DNA of 64,000 bases, from the NCBI GenBank assembly GCA_015039315.1, contig WIDE01000125.1, forward strand, positions 1 through 64,000. Reading direction: 5' to 3'. The translations under genes were made by a program, and so were the position numbers. The notes under the pieces were generated by a model, which ran no database searches, was not told where the DNA came from, and saw nothing but the letters and a program-made list of their open reading frames with translations. This document shows positions 11,569 through 23,598 of the stretch, piece after piece (the stretch's first letter is position 1; every line of letters begins with the position of its first letter). Source of the DNA: Clavulina sp. PMI_390 (taxonomy: Eukaryota > Basidiomycota > Agaricomycetes > Cantharellales > Hydnaceae).

Positions 11569-12205
11569 GGGGAGTGGTGCTGGGCGCCAAGCATCAGGAT
11601 GGGTCTACTGGGTTATAAAAGCGCAGCGAGTGTTCGAGCCACGTCAGAAAAAAACGCCAAGAGAATTTCTGAGATGGTTTGTCCGAAATAGAGGAAACGA
11701 CAGAATGGAAGCTTGTTTATGTGCTCATCTAAAGGCCCCGCTTGCGGGCCGGAGTCGAAGCTTGTTTTCAAGGGAGAAGTTCGCTGTAGTATCTCGACGG
11801 GTCGTTTCGGGCCTGCAGCACCACAAGCGGAGAGATCGCATGATGGGTACGCCAAGCAAGAGTATAATTAGCGGCCCGCACAACAGACATCACACAGCTG
11901 TCTGAACGAGTTCCTAGCGACAGAACTAAGCCAAAGAGTAGTTTGTCGTAGCTCTCGGCGTACCTGGCCCCGGAAGGACGGATCGGGCGCAGCAGCAACC
12001 TGCGCCTGAGGTAGCGTAGATTCGCAGAGATCCGAGTCCCTCTATGCCATGCAGGGTTTGGAGAAATTTTAGATACATTCATAGAGGTTTTTGTAGCAGA
12101 TCCTGAGAGCTGTTCTACAACAATAACAAAGGTAGGGAAATCAAGTGATCCACAACCAGGGATCGTGTAGACGCTGGAGCCTGGAGCTTGGCAGAGCAGG
12201 CCCCG

Positions 12206-13119
12206 AGTCGGGGACACCTGAGTTTATTGGAAGCGTGGACGTCACTGTGGACAAAATCGCGATTAAGCTTTCCCAGCTGAGATTAGTGCAGAAGCCTGTG
12301 GTATATCATTGTTGGATTGTTGCGCGACAAAGCAACTGGGCTGGCGCTTGGTCGGGCCGCACGTGCAACAGCTCCCACGCAAGCCCCAACATGCCAACCA
12401 ACAGGTTTCCGGGCACAACTGTTTTGCCACTCCATTGCATAATGACATTCGTAGTTCGCACACATTGTGCTTATCTTCAACCCAGGAGAGGATTTTCTGC
12501 GCCAAGCGATGATATAGGCCCATCCTCCTAGCCTCGTTTCTCACACCATCGGCGCCCCCACGATACCAATACTACGTTGCATTCATTGCATGTAATTGAT
12601 ACAAAATCTACTCATGTCACATCTTGAGAGCAAGTTTGCGCTATTCGGTGTTTTCGACCCGAATCGGTTACGAGCATCGATGACGCCGCTGCTGCCAAAG
12701 GCGACCTCCCGTCTCCAACCTCCAACTTTTCACCTCCATCCTCAGCCATGTACAACCTGTCGAAGAGAGTAGTGTTTCGCTCCCTCAGAATATTTCACTC
12801 TGTCACGGTATATCCAATATATTGATTGCAAACATGCCTTCTATTGAGATTCTCACATGGGTTGGGTGGCAACTTCTCAATCAGCTGTTTGTCTTGGCCG
12901 CAGTATCTCTGACGTTAAAGACAGGCAAGCCCCCTTCTCCCGTTCATCATCGTCTACTACTGACACTTTACACCTGTGCGTTTAGTTCGATGTGCGTATT
13001 TCCCTTCCAGGACCGCCCAATCCGCAGCTCGTTGACATGTGTCCATAGCGGTGCTCGATCCTGAGTGTGGGTACCTACTCCACTCCGATCAATCTCATCA
13101 TCCAACCGTTTCCTTCCAG
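12206..13119. other. Intergenic region before phospholipase D
   Basis: No recognisable gene. An ATG at 12834 opens a short hydrophobic frame (WQLLNQLFVLAAVSL) that could be a 5' exon of the phospholipase D gene, but I cannot confirm a splice join. Confidence 0.4.
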
Positions 13120-16100
13120 ACCGCCATTACCTAGCATTTGTAAGAGTAAGCGACGAAATCCAGAAAATGGTCAACGCCAGCCACCGCTTTGAGAGCTTTG
13201 CCGCTCAGCGCAAGCAATGCACCGTCAAGTGGTAGGTCTCTTGGCCCACTTGTATTCTGTCAGTTGCCCTTCGCTCACCCAGATTGATCCGATCGCCGTG
13301 TAGGCATATCACTGGTCACGACTATTTCTGGGCCGTCTCCGAGATGCTCGATTCAGCCGAAGAATGTATTTTTATCCTCGATTGGTGGCTAAGTCCAGAA
13401 TTGTACCTCCGCAGGCCACCCGCCTATCATGAGGAATGGCGACTTGATCGATTGTTACTGAAAAAGGCCCAGCAAGGAGTCAGAGTCTTCATCGTTGTCT
13501 ACAACGAAGTCAAGGGTGTTGCAACCATGAACTCTGATCACACACAAGTGTGTGAATACCGCCGCCCGACGAGATGTTTTCTAACTTTCTGCTTAGGATG
13601 CGCTGGAGAAACTTCATGAGAATATCAGGGTCATGGTTTGTAGAGTTCCGTTTCTTCAAAACGGAGAATTTAGCTAAATCGTACGCCAGCGTCACCCAGA
13701 ACACTTTAGCCTCGACATTTCTGAGGACGTATTCTTCTGGAGCCATCATGAAAAGGTGCCAAGCGATCAACCCATCTATATGGTGCCTCTATACTTACCT
13801 TGCCTCGATCTGTAGGTTGTTGTGGTAGACAACCATAAAGCGTGCATCGGCGGGTTGGACTTGTGCTATGGTCGATGGGATACTCAGTCTCAGTTAGTGT
13901 CTCGACTTAACGGAAAACCCTAGCTATCACTAATGCGCTTTGTTGCTATGTGATAGCCCGCTCGCTGACGTTCATCCCACTGAATTCCGCCAAACGCTGT
14001 TCCCTGGCCAAGATTACAATAACGCGCGAACCGAGGATTTTAAGCAGGTCAACAACTTCCTCACAAACGAGTTCTCGATCTTGGATCAGCCTCGTATGCC
14101 TTGGCAAGATGTACGTACTCAGGGTGGACATCCCCGTCATCACGGACATCGACTGATCGAGACTGCTCATAGGTTCACATGACGCTCATTGGACCCGCGG
14201 TATTGGATATTACCCAGGTGTGCATATGTTGAATATTATGATGCCCTTGCTTGGTTTCTTACCTCTTGGGGTAGCATTTCATCGAGCGATGGAACTTTGT
14301 TAAGGTGTCCAAGGTGGGAGTGTTACATAGATGATCATGCAGCTTCGTTGACTCCTTTCTTTGTGCTAGTATCGTCTGAACCCGTACGTTCTCGTTTATG
14401 CCATATACTAATTCGGGCTCAACGGAGCGATTTTCCTTTCCTTTAGCCGCTATGACTACCTTGCCTTCCCTCACGACATCTCGGAGAGTTCGGCTGAGGC
14501 CATAAAGCTCCATCGACACTTTGAATTCTGGCAAATGAAGGGTCTCCATTGGATTCAGCGCTGGTTTGGAAAGTACACGCCACCAGATGACCTAGATGAT
14601 GAGTCACCAAATGGGACTTGTCATGTGCAGGTCGTGAGAAGCTCTAGCAAATGGAGCCACGGTATCGAGACGGAACACTCGATCCAGAACGCTTGTACGT
14701 GTTGGCCCCGTTCTGTCGTCAATGCGTATACCATGCTGATTTTTGGTTCGCAGATATTCAGCTGATAAAGGAGGCGAAGCACTTCATCTACATCGGTATG
14801 TCTGGCAATATCAAGCATTATCTCACCCTTTCTAACACCCATGGGACCGATAGAAAACCAGTTCTTCGTGTCGAACCCTGGGAAAGGTGGCGATGCCGTC
14901 AAGAATCGCATTGCGGAGGCCCTTGTCGAACGTATTCTGCAGGCCGCAGCTGAAGGGAAAAAGTTCAGAGTATGAATAATACTTCACAGCGCACGGTTGT
15001 CTGCGGACTCATGCATTTCTCATTGCTAGGTAATGGTTTGCATGCCCGAGGTTCCGGCATTTGCTGGCTCTGTCCAGAGTGGTTCTATCTCCAACATCTT
15101 GTACGTGCCAAGACATTCTCAATCACCGCAGACAGTGACTTAGAAGTTCGACGTTAGGGCGGCGCAATATCGCACCATGAACCGAGGCGGTGCTTCCATT
15201 TATGAGACGATCGCCCAAGCTGGTTATAACCCGTATGTCTTTCGCTGTACCACACAACTTGGGCTCAATCCACTAACCAATGCACGGGATGAAGCATGGA
15301 CTACATTCGCTTCTATCACCTCCGCACTTATGACGTGTGTGGCCCTTCTCTTTGACCTGTGGGTCGTAATGACCAACCTTCTTGTTTCTTAACAGCGAAT
15401 CAACGGCCCAGCGTCATTCATCCAGTCCATGGAGCAGAAGAGCCAAGTCTCGTTTGAGCAAGCCCAAGTAGCGCTCGTGCGCATGTGGCTTGGATCAAAG
15501 GACGACGCTGATGCTCCCCAGTCCATCGAAGTGAAAATTCCGAAACCCTCTCAGAACTCCATATCCATCGATCGTCCGCATATGAGGATGAAGTCCTCCG
15601 AAGGCGACGATTCTGGAGGCAAACCCAAGGCGGACTCGCCGTCTGATGCGAAGGATACGATTGAATCGAAGCATGTCATGCTTCCAAGGACGTTCGCTGA
15701 AGCTGCAGGCCTTGTGTCACAATTTGAGCGAGCTGCTCCGCGAAGCGATGATGATGTCGCTGATACTGTCGGCCAGCATGTGCAACTTGACCGGACCGTC
15801 CTTACGCAGGAGAAGTGGTTGGGGACGGAAGAAGAAGAACGTGATGCGTGAGTCTTGCATACCCTAATTTCTTGTAGACTGGCCGCTGAAGCTCGTACTT
15901 TCTACAGCTATGTGTCAGAAGAGGTTTACATTCACACAAAGGTGATTACGCCTTATATGCATCTTCATCCATCCACTCACCCTCCCTTCTAGTGTATGAT
16001 TGTTGATGACATGAAGGTGATTGTGAGTGTCAACGGGAGGCTGATGGTGGCTAAGTGGCATTTTCCACGGACCTGACGCATCTCTCATTAGATGGGCTCG

Positions 16101-17038
16101 GCGAATCTGAACGATCGATCCATGGTGAGGTATTCGTTGACTGAGTGAACTATATGCTCACGTATAGCTATAATATCAGTGTGGCGATCGTGACTCCGAG
16201 ATTGCCCTTGTGGTTGAAGATACCCATATGATCCCCTCCCGGATGGATGGGGAGCATGTAAGTGTACTTCTACATCCTAAAACCTCACAATATGTCGAAA
16301 AGACCGCTTTTCCTGACGTTTCATGCCTCTACTAGTATCAAGCTGCGCTTTTTGCGGCTACGCTCCGTCGTAAACTTTTCAGAAGTACGTATTCCAGAAC
16401 TAGTGTATATTAGGGTTCTTACCCCCAGGTTACCGTGCAGAGCATCTTGGCTACATTGAGCCTCAGTTCTGTGAGTCAAAGGACGACCCAGTTACTCCCT
16501 TCATGCGCCCCAGCCCCATCCAGAATCCAAATGAGTCGGCTGCTCCAGGAAGCGAGCTTGTCGTTGATCCACTTAGTGATGGTCAGCAGCTCACTTGTTC
16601 TTCTTGCCTTGGGCCATTCATGACCTAGTCTTTCAACTCTACAGACTTCTTCGATCATTGGAACGCTCAAGCTAAATCGAACACCGAAATTTACCAAGAG
16701 CTATTCCACACAGTCCCTTCCAACTCTGTCAAGAACTGGGACGCTATGAAGGTGCAGTAGATTCCGCACTCATTTTTTTTTTCATCTGCGCTAGAGACAC
16801 AGGATGCTCAAAGCCATTCATTCCGTCACCGCCTGGATAGACCTGGCTCCCGGTTGTAAAACCAGGACATCTTGCCGATCCATCGGTTTCTCATGACACG
16901 CTGGAAGCCCGCCTCACAAATGTCAAGGGCCACCTTGTTGAGGCTCAACTTGACTTCCTAATCGAGGAGAAAGAGTGGACAAGTAGTGATAACTTGCTCT
17001 GGGCGGGTCTAGATCCTGTCGTTGTCGTGTACACTTGA
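13120..17038 (+). CDS. Phospholipase D, short fungal type (multi-exon)
   Basis: Hydrolyses phosphatidylcholine-type lipids to phosphatidic acid at membranes. Reading the exons in order gives VSDEIQKMVNASHRFESFA, GHDYFWAVSEMLDSAEECIFILDWWLSPELYLRRPP, AQQGVRVFIVVYNEVKG, then the first HKD motif HHEK-VVVVD (13747-13829, split by a 59-nt intron), IGGLDLCYGRWDTQ, LADVHPTEFRQTLFPGQDYNN, FPHDISESS, IENQFFVSNPG, VCMPEVPAFAG, RFYHLRTYDRI, and the second HKD motif HTK-CMIVDD (about 15934-16010, also split by an intron) followed by GSANLNDRSM. Both catalytic His, Lys and Asp sets are intact. The C-terminus ends WAGLDPVVVVYT with TGA at 17036. The N-terminus begins close to the catalytic core, so there is no room for the PX and PH domains of Spo14-type enzymes. 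The start exon is unresolved; 13120 is the first exon edge I can support. Confidence 0.88.
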
Positions 17039-17948
17039 TGGAATGAGGTGAACTGTTACTAATTTTACGAAGGCTCCACCCAAGCTGGTCCCCAATGGAT
17101 AGCTGTTAGTTGTAACTTCAACCAAGTCACATGGGCACTGATATGCAGGAAATTTGACTGATGATTTTTGCCTTTGATCGTGAACTCTTTCTATAGGGTT
17201 CAACCTTCAGATACTAGTATGTTCATTAGAATGAGTCAGCCTACATCAGCCCCCCGACCCCCACATTCAATCTCTTTGTGTAATGCGCACGAGGATCGAA
17301 GGTTACAGGTCGTAATTTGAAGCCCTTGTAGAGCATCCTGTTGATTTCCCTCAGACAGTTATGGAGTCAAAGCGTGGGAATGGGAGAACTGTTTCACCCT
17401 ACCACTGTGAGCTCACCTCTACGGGTGTAAGCAACAGTCCAAAAACGATTTGTAGCTCTAAAAAGCATTTTTCGAGACTTTCCTTCCTTGCACTGCATTG
17501 GATAGAGCGTGCGCTAAAGTAAGACCAAGCTTCTCTTTGTTGCGGGTGGCCTAGCATTGGTGACAACTTAGCTAGCACAAAGAGTTGGCTCGCGTCGAGA
17601 AAGCAGAATAGCCCGCTTAGCTATAACATACCTAAAGGCTTTCAACGATCTTTCCTTTCTTCCAATTCCAAAGGTAAGAGATCGACGACCAACAAGATCA
17701 TGTCTCATCGTCTACGCAATGTTTCAGAAGATGTAGTCGTTGACCCATTTGGTGCACAATTCACATTTCCTAGGCCACTGGATCTATTTGATCCGTTTTA
17801 ACTCGTTATTAGACATTCCATCTCTTTGTCCTGGTTAGAATCGACTCTCGCTTCTATATCTCGACTCCGTTCTTCATCTCATCATTCACGGCGAAGACAA
17901 ACCTTAAAACTATCACCGTTTGTTAAGCCTCTAGGAGACCATAACATT
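17039..17948. other. Intergenic region
   Basis: About 0.9 kb between the phospholipase D stop and the first ATG of the next F-box gene. Short open frames only; nothing recognisable. The open frame of the F-box gene extends upstream to 17826 but has no ATG there. Confidence 0.5.
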
Positions 17949-19229
17949 ATGGCAGATATTTCCTCCCTTTTACCGGTCGAAATAATGGCCCACATCTTTC
18001 TCGCTGGTCTGGAAACCTTTGGACGAGATTACTGGGCCGATGATGAAACGAGTACCGCTCTCCTTCGGTTCCTCCTCACACTCGCATCTGTCTCATCACG
18101 ATGGCGCGCTATCGCGATATCTACTCCCCTCTTGTGGGCAAAGATAGTTATCGGTCATCGAAAGCCTTGGACCCGGAATTGGATACAAAGTGAACACACA
18201 CTCAACAGAGTCTCAGCACAGCTTGGCCGCAGCCAACAAGCTTCACTGGAGATCACTCTACATGCCCGCCCGTACCTTTCGAACCTACAGATCAAAGGTC
18301 ACGTGGGGCTATGGCTTTCCACTGTGGAGGACCATCTGTCTCGCTGCCATACCTTACGTCTCCTGGCAGTATCACAATATGCCGCCGCCATACTCCCACT
18401 TCCTGGACCTCTGCATCAATGCAGGCAATTATTTATCGAGTTTTCCTTTGAAGAAGCGTCGGGAGTTCCACTCCCCACTCGCAATGACGCTCCACGATTG
18501 GAAAGACTCACTGTACGAATTTTTGAACCAACTTTGCTTTCAGCGTTCCCTGTTCAGCAGCTGGCCTGCCTCAAACTTGACCGAGACCTCTGGACATCCT
18601 CGGACTATCAATCCCTCCTCCCTATTCTTTCATCCGCCTTCTCGCTTATCGAGCTTGAGCTGCTCGGACAGGAGGCTGACGAGTTCGACAGCCTTGAGCC
18701 TATAACTCTACCAGCGCTGCAAAAGCTTCACGTTGAGGGGCCTAAATTCATCTCCCTCATACAAGCACCAAAGTTATACCACCTCAGGTGCAGCCATGAC
18801 GGAGTGGTCGGGCTCATGGCATTCTCCACTTCATCGTTAACGCAACTTGTGCTTTCCGACATCCGAATCGCATACTTGCGAAGGTGGATGCTATCATCTT
18901 ACATCTCCATGGAGGTGCTGGTGCTGAATGGGTGGGGACGAGATGCCCTTGAAATCATTCTCCATCATCTATTTCCATTCAAGGGTCAAAACTACTTCCC
19001 TGCTTTACGCGCGCTACGCATATTGCCCAATTTCCCATGGATCCCGCGGGCCATGTCCACTGCTTGTATCTCTCAATTGGAATCCATCATGAACCACCAC
19101 CCGAATCTGCGTCTCGAATGTCTTCCAGGCATGTTTCCTGCGCCTTTTGCGGTCAAAACAATCAACGACCAGGTGCTATTTGATCGCATTGTTGAATGTG
19201 AATTTGCTGCATTAGAGGACTGGGGCTGA
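17949..19229 (+). CDS. F-box-like protein (family B, copy 1)
   Basis: A 426-residue single-exon protein. The N-terminus, LLPVEIMAHIFLAGLETFGRDYW followed by LLRFLLTLASVSSRWRAIAISTPLLWAKI, is the fungal F-box-like domain that binds SKP1; the remainder is a leucine-rich C-terminal region with regularly spaced LxxLxL segments (for example LACLKLDRDLW, LPALQKLHVEGP, LRALRILPNFPW). It is a clear paralogue of the minus-strand gene at 61321-62622: both share FLAGL-FG--YW, the LERCHTLR/LPRCRTIR block and LKLD-D-W, with matching length. I chose the first in-frame ATG at 17949, directly before the F-box. Target unknown. Confidence 0.8.
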   Translation: MADISSLLPVEIMAHIFLAGLETFGRDYWADDETSTALLRFLLTLASVSSRWRAIAISTPLLWAKIVIGHRKPWTRNWIQSEHTLNRVSAQLGRSQQASLEITLHARPYLSNLQIKGHVGLWLSTVEDHLSRCHTLRLLAVSQYAAAILPLPGPLHQCRQLFIEFSFEEASGVPLPTRNDAPRLERLTVRIFEPTLLSAFPVQQLACLKLDRDLWTSSDYQSLLPILSSAFSLIELELLGQEADEFDSLEPITLPALQKLHVEGPKFISLIQAPKLYHLRCSHDGVVGLMAFSTSSLTQLVLSDIRIAYLRRWMLSSYISMEVLVLNGWGRDALEIILHHLFPFKGQNYFPALRALRILPNFPWIPRAMSTACISQLESIMNHHPNLRLECLPGMFPAPFAVKTINDQVLFDRIVECEFAALEDWG

Positions 19230-19510
19230 AATGATCTCCTGGGGGTATTCAAGAAGCTGTAGCATCTACCACCCACTCCATTCCCCAAGTTGCTGCATTA
19301 TTAGGTCCACGCTAATATGATCCTCCTACCAATACTTGTTCCTAGACGACTGTTCCCATTCCACTGTTGAGAAAAAGGGCATGGAGGTCATAATTACATC
19401 CTTTCGAGTATCTGGATAGAGTGTGTAGAGTGGAGACTGAGAAGAGGAGAGACTAGAAGACTCTTTCAAGCAAGCATGATACGGACGGCAGTCCACACCC
19501 GAAAGCGCCC
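19230..19510. other. Convergent intergenic region
   Basis: Short 3' flank shared by the F-box gene and DUF1399 copy A; no feature seen. Confidence 0.4.
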
Positions 19511-22473
19511 TCAACTACCACCACCACACTGCAGAAATGATAACGCAGATATCAGTAAAAGTCATAAAATAGCGCCTCGAGACCATAGGATGACTTACGC
19601 CACCTCCACCACCTCCACAACCTCCACCGCCGCCTCCGCATCCGCCGCCTCCACCTCCACCTCCACACCCACCGGCGCTTCCGCAGCCTCCAGCGCCTCC
19701 ACATCCTCCCATAGTACAGCTACCTCCAACGCCACCCTATTGGAAAGACATTAGATAACGTCAATGGATAGTGAAGTGGGAGAAAACTCACAGCGGCGCA
19801 ACCACCAACACCACCCCCAGTACAGCTGCCAGGATCAATGAAGCCGCCTCCATAGGCGGCACATCCTCCAATACCGTACCCGCCATAAGGGTAACTACGA
19901 AAGAAAGCACAAGGGACAATCTATTGTCAGCACGGGACGCCCACAATCTGCTGACACGATGTTAGAGCAAGAGAAACAGGACCAATGACTCACATGCCCC
20001 AATACGGAATGGGTGCCAAGAACGCGGCATCATGGATATTTCTCTCCCTGCCATTATTAGCCCTTCCTCTCCCTTGCTGGAGAGCCCTCTGCACCCGCAT
20101 GCGCTCCCACTCGTCGCGATACTTGCCCTTCTCCATTGCCTTGATCATATCCTTATGCCGCTTCGCAATCTTCGCCTCGCGCATTCTGCGCCCATAATCC
20201 AACGACGGGCGGCCCTTACCTGGGACAAACACGACACTATTGTGTTCAGACGGGTGCGTCGCGTCGGCATCTGCGTCGTCGATCGAGACCAGGTCAGGGC
20301 GAGGGTTCTTGGGTCCTATCTGAGCGTTGGCTGCGGATTTGGACTTGGATGTGAAGAGCTTGGAGATCTTATCGCCGAGGCCTTCTTCGAGGGGGCCGCA
20401 TCCGCATACCGAGTAAGGCACGCCAAAGCGCGATTTCCAGGCGCGGGCGGTATAGTCGTAAGCACTGGATAGTGCACCTTCTTCAACTTTGTCGTCATGG
20501 TCTGGCGTGCGGCGAAGGAATTGAAGGGTCTGGTCACGGTAGGCGTGGGTGAGAAGTTGGTGAGTGTGCCAAGAGAGATCGATGTCCTGGGAGCGAAGAA
20601 CCAAGAGTCAATTTCTTTGACGGAACTGGGAGGCGAGGACAAACGCTCACGATGGTGGGGACAAAGAAGGCCACTGTTGAGCTCATCAGATCCAAGAACG
20701 CATGATATCTCGCGATGCTTCGGACGAGCACATGGATCGAATTTACTCGAGGGTCATTGGAAGTAACATTGAAGGCGAAACGGTCATGAGCCGTCCAGTT
20801 GAGATCAACCATCTTTTGGATGAAGCTGCCTTGTCGAAGCACCTAATTGAACCAAGGGAATCGAGTCGGTCATAAAGCAACAGCTCATCAAAGAAATAAA
20901 GTCTTACTGCGCCAGCTAACTCAAGCGAGAACGGGTAAACAGATTCATAGCATCCGAATACACGCTTCACACTTCGTGTCGTTCCCAAGTCAGCTGAGCG
21001 GGATATACATATGACTTGCACAGCACACTCACCGTGGAGGCTCAGTGCCTCTGAAAGCGTCTTTGACCAGTTTCTGGATCGGTTGCATCTTGTAACCGAA
21101 ACGAAGGGCCATCGCTGCGGGATGGGGATCACCCTTCACATAATCAGCAACAAACTGAGCACACAGATGCCAAAAATAACGCGGCATTAAGTTCCATATT
21201 TCCCAATCAGATGTAGCGTGACTGAACGCACCAAAAGCAATCGCTTATTGAATTGAGCTGCCAGATCTGTGGTGGGTGCACCAGTTGTGGGGCTCAATAT
21301 TGTCCCCCTATTATAGTAGGAAGTGCAAGAGAGATGTTAGGGTTAGGAATGAGAACAGGCAGACGCCAATGCACTTACGCGAGGAAAGTATCCTTCGGAG
21401 ACCTCAGTGCTCGGTCAATGTCTTCGCACAATCGTCGAACTCGCATCGCCTGTCAAATAAGCCACATGAGCGACGAAGATCATCACACGCACGCAAGCCA
21501 GAAAATCGTTCGAAGATTCAGGGCAACAGGTCAGGAAGAGTCTCTATCCCGTCACACGCGCACAAATACAAATAACACAACCAGGAGATTGGTAATGAGT
21601 GAGACGAACCTCACGATTGAAAGGGCCTTTGCACGTCATACAGTTTGCAAGGAAGTCCTTCTGCGCAAAACCGGTTCCCGCATCGGTGATCCATGGCACG
21701 TTCGTCACCACGTAGCCCTCGCACATCGGGCATCGCACGCTGGCGACATCACTCGCCGTGGTTGTGAATGCAGCTGCGAACGGCAGCTGGGTGCGAGACT
21801 CCCATGCCGCAACGCGCTCTGGAGCAGGATATGTCGGGATGAGGGTGATAGGGTCGATAGATTCAGCCGCCTCGCGAAGAGGGAAAGCTTTCACAGGGAG
21901 AAGATTTTGTAAGACACGCAGACAGTCTTCATAGTAGTTTCGGGGGTTCTAGTGGGCAAATAGAGCTTAGATGTCGCAGGAAGGGAGAAATGGTTCAATA
22001 GTGTCTTGGGTACTCACCAGCATATAGGAATGCCAGACCATCAGAACATCAATTGGGGGAAGCTCTCCGGGAGGCACAGAGCCTGTGGTGGTAGGCCTGA
22101 ACTGGCCGGTCCACCTGGCAAAGCGATCGACGGCACGAGCAAGGAAGGTTGCCCAAGCAGCATCGGCATCCATTTCTTTGGCTTGAGCTTCGCTCCGAAC
22201 CCCTTCCCGAAGCGTGGAGAAAGCACCGAGAATACGGAGGTGCCATTGGAGGTCAGAGACGGCAACTACAGGGGCGTATTTCCTGCCTCCAATTGGGAAT
22301 GTGTCTGGGAGAGAGGTAGGATAAGGGGGTGGAGGAGCCTGGCTGCTGTAAGCGTCAAGATATTCCTGAGTGGGGACCGCAGAGCCAGGTGCCGCTGTGG
22401 TGGAGTAAGCAGGTGCAGGTGCGCTCGAGGCCGAGCTATTGATGCTCGCGGCCTGAGCTGTTGTTGACAACAT
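19511..22473 (-). CDS. DUF1399/GRDP-like glycine-rich protein, copy A (about 11 exons)
   Basis: Member of the glycine-rich domain-containing (DUF1399) family; biochemical function unknown. ATG at 22473. Resolved exons: 22018-22473, 21610-21948, 21379-21449, 21232-21307, then several more to 19511. Conserved blocks in order: a Pro-rich N-terminus (APPPPYPTSLPDTFPIGG), LPPIDVLMVWHSYML joined to NPRNYYEDCLR, a CPMCEGY...CMTCKG four-cysteine, possibly metal-binding segment, LNWTAHDRFAF, NSIHVLVRSIARYHAFLDLM, DIDLSWHTHQLL, RAWKSRFGVPYSVCGCGP, and a charged region. The last three exons encode a Gly/Cys-rich tail: YGGYGIGGCAAYGGGF, then about 46 residues of GGGGCGGG-type repeats, then a micro-exon CGGGS with TGA at 19511-19513. 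The two WH-x-H-like motifs are family hallmarks. All splice joins keep frame, so this copy looks functional. Confidence 0.85.
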
Positions 22474-23598
22474 CCCTCGTGGTCTTAGTGGTTATTCTTG
22501 GTTCGTGGGGGTTTCTTGTCAAGCTGGGAATGACCAGCTTTATCAACGATCAAGTTGAGTCTTGTGGTCATATCTTTTGAATGAAGAGTGGCCCAAGCCA
22601 TTAATATTACGTCATCAGGTACACAGCCCTCGGCACCGAAGGTCCCACCTCGAATGCAGTCCCAACCTGATGCTTTGGCTCTTTGTAACCCACACCCCCT
22701 ATTGATGCATGATCCCATCCACACTGATAATAGTCTGATTGGCAGTGCCAAGCTCCGCGTTATATCATAGCCGACACCAACGTGTCGTCTCAGCTCACAG
22801 CCCTCCTTCGCCTTGCACGGACTATGACGAGCGGCCCACCGTCGCCTCTTTCTTAACCATAAATAGATATGAGGACACTCTTAGTCTCCTCAGAATCCCG
22901 CTCGGCTATCAAGATAATTCACACCTTGGCCGTTCGGTATTATGGTCGTTGGCTGGTCAAATAGCACCATTCCGATCGGTTCATAGTCTGCTGTTATTGA
23001 TAGTCTTATGATTTCCATTCAAATCTTAAGAAAATAAAGCGAAAGAGTTCGGGTCCCAACGCAATCCTTGCTTCCATAGGCACAGCACTGGCGATGGGGA
23101 GCATCCATATCAAATGCCAAGAAATCTGCCGCGGTAGTCATTTTGGCACATGATTCATGGTTGATCTTACAATTCAGCAAGATAAGCAGAAAACACCCCC
23201 ATGTTGAACCCGGATCATTGATGGGATATTCCATCAGGTTTGACGTGGGGGATAAGCTAAGTGATAGCATGAGCGTCAACAAGGTAGTCTGTCTTAACAC
23301 TGGTCCCCATGCCGGTTCGTTACGGGAGCCGTGGTCTCAGATGGCGCTTCAAGCAAGAAATTCAAGACATCTCCAGTGCCTTCAGACTCAAGCCTATGTC
23401 CCTCATCCCTTGTATCTGGGTTGGCATCCGGACCTGTGGCGTTCTTCAATTCTCAGTCGTACCAGATTCACCGACCAAAGATGGGTTTTAACGTGACAAT
23501 AAGGATGCAGCTTGAGAGGACCCGCACACAGAAACATGAAGAGCAAAAAAACCATTCGAGCATAACGGGAGGAGGTGTACAACTGGAAGTCCGATTCG
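22474..23598. other. Spacer between DUF1399 copies A and B
   Basis: Promoter side of copy A. Parts, such as the CGGCTATCAA tract near 22905 and the tract near 23380-23460, are homologous to the spacers at 26530-27830 and 30830-31500, so the spacer was duplicated with the genes. No intact gene. Confidence 0.5.

Larger units (their letters stand above)
9176..12205 (+). repeat. Segmental duplication, block 2 of 2 (direct)
   Basis: Contains the exon 1 remnant, spacer, esterase copy 3 and its promoter. The left edge cuts within intron 1 of the remnant, explaining why exons 2 and 3 are missing; the right edge ends near the GTAGACGCTGGAGCCTG tract also seen at about 9107-9123. Confidence 0.75.

Noticed and set aside
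19515..19712. Reading frame ending HPMVSRRYF...ISAVWWW as the C-terminus of DUF1399 copy A
   Set aside because: It is the unspliced continuation past a GTAAGT donor; the other copies show the same donor followed by a micro-exon.
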